From Anabaena lutea FACHB-196 (GTDB lineage: Bacteria > Cyanobacteriota > Cyanobacteriia > Cyanobacteriales > Nostocaceae), in assembly GCF_014698305.1 (NCBI RefSeq), contig NZ_JACJST010000014.1, forward strand, positions 104,693-168,692: a stretch of DNA of 64,000 bases. The letters run 5' to 3'. The translations under genes were made by a program, and so were the position numbers. The notes below the pieces were generated by a model. That model worked only from the letters and a program-made list of their open reading frames with translations, was not told the DNA's origin and did not search any database. Shown piece after piece: positions 60,987 to 64,000 of the stretch; position 1 is the first letter of the stretch, and every line of letters begins with the position of its first letter.

Positions 60987-63191
60987 TCATCCAGACTTAG
61001 TTTGCGACAAATTACCAAAAAAGTCATAGTAATTCAACGCTTCCAAAATGCCCCAAGCATAATGCCCCTGAGCAAAATAAATCTGTGGACAGCCCCGCAG
61101 CTTTTCAAGTTCTTGGCTGTAATTCCCAACCACAACAGCTAATGTATTCCCAGCCAGCATAGATTCATCATTACCTGATGCCCCTGCCACCAAGAACCGT
61201 TGAACAGGTAAACCCCATTTCAAAGCCGCATAACGAATCGCATCTCCTTTAGAAGCGCGAATAGGTACTAAATCAAGATACATATTATGACTATAAATGC
61301 CCTTGACAGGAAGTTGATGGCGACGCAGATGACGGATAATTTCCCGGAAGCTAGGCGATTTTTCTTCATCCACAAAATAGCTGATTTTAAACTTGCCTTG
61401 AGCTTCTGGTGGCTGTAATTCAACCCCAGGAATATCCTTCATCGCTGCACGAATTATCTTGGATTTCCAATTGTAGCCAATGTGTTTTTGCCAACTTGTA
61501 TCTAGTACCACTTGGGGACCATAGTAAATTTCACTTCCTGCTGATGTAATTAGCAAATCTGGCATTGGGAATCGCCATTCCTCCAACATACTCAAGGTAC
61601 TTTCGAGGCTGCGACCAGTCGCAATCCCAACTCCAGTTGTATCCCCCTTATTCCCAATTTGCTCAATCAACTGTTGCAAGGCTTCCTCATCACCTAATAA
61701 TGTGTTATCTATTTCGCATACGAGGAAACGATCAGCGGTTGGTAGGTGGTTTGTATCAGGTATATTCCAGTCTGGATGGTCAACTGCTGGAGATTCACTC
61801 AGCGGACTAAGCAGAGATTGAACTCGTCTTTGGGGAAACAAATGCAATCGCTCCAGATATTGTTCTACATGACTATCCCAGGAGAAATGTTTGCAGACAT
61901 TAACCAAACCATTGTTAGACCAGCGTTGCCATTGTTCAGTATCTGTCAGAGTGGTTCGCAATGCATCTTGTATTTCTTGAATATTCAGAGGATCAATCAG
62001 CAGACCATTCTCGCAAGCTGATAGGATATCTCTTGGACCACCATCAGCAGTAGCAATAATCGGTACACCGCAAGCACTGGCCTCAATCAGAGTCAGTCCA
62101 AATGGTTCTGTCAATGCGGGATTGATGAAAACTCCTTTTGTCTTAGCCGTCAGCCGATATAAGTCAGGCACATCGTCAGCATTATGGTGTTTGGGATAAG
62201 CGATATGACCATAAAGATCATAGCGATCTATTAATTGCAATATCTCGATAAATACCTGGCGTGGACCTGATTCCATCGTCATGATATCCTCGCGTTTTCC
62301 CAGTACAATCACTAGGTTGGCTAAGTTACGCAGTTCTGGATCTTCGCCATAAGCTTTGATGAGACTACGCACATTTTTACGAATAGCCGGACGGGAAATT
62401 GCCATGATCATTGGCTTTTGCGGCTCTTTCAGAAAACGCTCTAATTCCTTTTGAATCGGTGGGTTCTGCCAATCATCTCCTACTGAGTAGAAACGCTCCA
62501 GAGCCACACCAGGAGGAATTACCACCATTCTTTGCGGTTGATAGTGGTCATAAACGCTGTACTGCTGCTCAACTTCTTGATGAGTACTGGCTATAACTAA
62601 GGCTGCACTACCAAGTGTGGTTTCCTCTGCTTCAATTCGCGTACTGATATGAAAATGATCTTCAATGACTTCTTGTTTGGTTCCCTGTTCTAGTAATCGT
62701 TGCTGCTTAACACGTCCAAGGGAGTGACCCGTATGTACAAGGGGCGTTCCTAACCAGCCTGCAACCCGACAGCCCACATATCCAGCATCAGCGTAGTGTG
62801 TATGAATCACATTTGGTATTCTGCCAACTTTGCGAATGTGTCTGAGCAATTCATCTGCAAAGGTATCTAAATGCTGCCAGAGAACTTCTTTGCGAAGGTA
62901 GCGACGGGGACCACAGGCAAGACGAATAATTTGGGCTTTGTCTGAGAGAATTTCTATTGGTTGAGCATAGTCAGGACTCACTTTTGGGTCATTCACCAAC
63001 CGCGTGACTAAATCAACTCTTTCTACTTTGGGGTTGTTGGCTAATGTGCAGGCAAGTTCGACTACATATTTTGTTTGTCCACCAGTATCGGCATCTCTTC
63101 CTAATTCTAGATTGTTACCACGAATTAAACCATGAACACTAACGAGTAGAATGTATAACCCTGGATTTTGTGACATCTTGTCTTCCTCCAT
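60987..63191 (-). CDS. sucrose-phosphate synthase with HAD-like C-terminal domain
   Basis: A 734-residue two-domain enzyme. The GT4 domain (about 1-460) has LYILLVSVHGLIRGNNLELG, GRDADTGGQTKYVVELA, VIHTHYADAGYVG and the donor site INPALTEPFGLTLIEASACG. It joins UDP-glucose (or ADP-glucose) and fructose-6-phosphate. The C-terminal domain (about 485-730) resembles SPP, but its first motif reads CEIDNTLLGDE, with Glu replacing the nucleophilic Asp of DxDxT, so its phosphatase activity is probably lost. Later motifs AGASGNDESMLAG remain. The separate SPP gene at 49889 supplies that step. Confidence 0.93.
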   Translation of the reverse strand: MEEDKMSQNPGLYILLVSVHGLIRGNNLELGRDADTGGQTKYVVELACTLANNPKVERVDLVTRLVNDPKVSPDYAQPIEILSDKAQIIRLACGPRRYLRKEVLWQHLDTFADELLRHIRKVGRIPNVIHTHYADAGYVGCRVAGWLGTPLVHTGHSLGRVKQQRLLEQGTKQEVIEDHFHISTRIEAEETTLGSAALVIASTHQEVEQQYSVYDHYQPQRMVVIPPGVALERFYSVGDDWQNPPIQKELERFLKEPQKPMIMAISRPAIRKNVRSLIKAYGEDPELRNLANLVIVLGKREDIMTMESGPRQVFIEILQLIDRYDLYGHIAYPKHHNADDVPDLYRLTAKTKGVFINPALTEPFGLTLIEASACGVPIIATADGGPRDILSACENGLLIDPLNIQEIQDALRTTLTDTEQWQRWSNNGLVNVCKHFSWDSHVEQYLERLHLFPQRRVQSLLSPLSESPAVDHPDWNIPDTNHLPTADRFLVCEIDNTLLGDEEALQQLIEQIGNKGDTTGVGIATGRSLESTLSMLEEWRFPMPDLLITSAGSEIYYGPQVVLDTSWQKHIGYNWKSKIIRAAMKDIPGVELQPPEAQGKFKISYFVDEEKSPSFREIIRHLRRHQLPVKGIYSHNMYLDLVPIRASKGDAIRYAALKWGLPVQRFLVAGASGNDESMLAGNTLAVVVGNYSQELEKLRGCPQIYFAQGHYAWGILEALNYYDFFGNLSQTKSG

Positions 63192-63437
63192 AATTAACCG
63201 TATTGCAGGCTATCTTTAGCCTTTTTATACTGAATGGACTTGACTGTTATATGTGAAACATCCATCATACAGGTAGGTTGAGCAGTTTAACACTTTTTTT
63301 AAAGTATCTGAATCTATAAAAAATTCGGAAAATTTATGGTTTTTCAGTTCATAGCAATTAACTGAGTTACCAGTGTGAAGATACATCGGTCAACCTTTTA
63401 TCTCTAGCAATTGGAAACGCAGATAAGTAGATAATAA
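63192..63437. other. promoter region upstream of sucrose-phosphate synthase
   Basis: AT-rich sequence between the sps start and the psbA terminator with no gene or known RNA. AGGAAGACAAG just before ATG 63191 (minus strand, plus CTTGTCTTCCTCC near 63178) provides a Shine-Dalgarno region partly inside the gene's MEEDKM start; a second ATG at 63176 (MSQNPGLY) is an alternative start. Confidence 0.4.
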
Positions 63438-63476
63438 AAAAAGCGCCTTCTGCTAACAGAAGACGCTTTTTTATTA
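63438..63476. terminator. psbA terminator, bidirectional-looking
   Basis: GCGCCTTCTG (63451-63460) and CAGAAGACGC (63465-63474) form a strong stem with a 4-base loop, flanked by an A-run on the left and a T-run on the right. It lies 36 bp past the psbA stop and reads as an intrinsic terminator on the minus strand; it is also symmetrical enough for the other direction. Confidence 0.85.
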
Positions 63477-63511
63477 ATTAGACTTGGTTAACCAAGCCTC
63501 TTGTGTAAAGA

Positions 63512-64000
<489 letters not shown>

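Overview
The window comes from a filamentous-type cyanobacterium, most likely a Nostocales member close to Nostoc, Anabaena or Calothrix. It encodes photosystem II D1 (psbA, cut by the right edge), PsbQ and a high-light-inducible protein, and both enzymes of sucrose synthesis. HIP1 octamers (GCGATCGC, for example 9923-9930) are frequent, the DNA is AT-rich, and the intergenic regions carry many small dispersed repeats of the kind typical of Nostocales. The order-level placement is inference.

Layout. 1-9 kb: an S66 LD-carboxypeptidase (left-truncated), a decayed tyrosine-recombinase fragment, two short-chain dehydrogenases, a membrane Ser/Thr kinase, and a three-gene set (selenodomain-type glycosyltransferase, TVP38/DedA-like membrane protein, MerA-like flavoprotein). 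9.8-13.1 kb: a PGM1-like ATP-grasp ligase and dapL, separated by a three-level nest of small mobile repeats. 13.2-35.3 kb: a large Wzx/Wzy-type exopolysaccharide locus. A long minus-strand run begins with a Wzc-type tyrosine autokinase. It continues with four enzymes matching the WbpA-WbpB-WbpD-WbpE route to UDP-GlcNAc(3NAc)A, then a flippase, methyltransferase, ATP-grasp enzyme, deacetylase-like protein, AsnB-type amidotransferase, Wzy-like polymerase, two glycosyltransferases and a phosphatase-superfamily protein. The initiating sugar transferase and galE lie divergently on the plus strand beyond a 1.4 kb gene-free region.

35.5-41 kb: an RloAB-type ATPase/TOPRIM pair (possible defence cassette), then a fluoride-response operon. 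In that operon a fluoride (crcB) riboswitch precedes a CPA2 antiporter-USP fusion and a CLC-F-type channel. 41-45.6 kb: htpX, small hypotheticals, a Uma2 nuclease, a 707-residue pentapeptide-repeat membrane protein with DNA tandem repeats in its coding sequence, and a DUF29 gene with an internal deletion. 45.8-55.7 kb: housekeeping genes aspS, bioF, ruvA, sucrose-phosphate phosphatase, xseA/xseB, hli and aroA, with repeat-rich spacers. 55.7-57.3 kb: an IS200/IS605-like TnpB element carrying a small ribbon-helix-helix gene. 57.5-64 kb: a FAD amino-acid-oxidase-like protein, psbQ, two hypotheticals, sucrose-phosphate synthase and the 3' half of psbA with its terminator.

The most informative observations are the fluoride riboswitch with a visible Shine-Dalgarno-sequestering platform, the diacetamido-uronic-acid exopolysaccharide pathway with a probable amidation step, the RloAB pair with its own palindromic upstream site, and the nested mobile elements at 11.5-11.9 kb. 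No rRNA, tRNA or CRISPR array was recognised.
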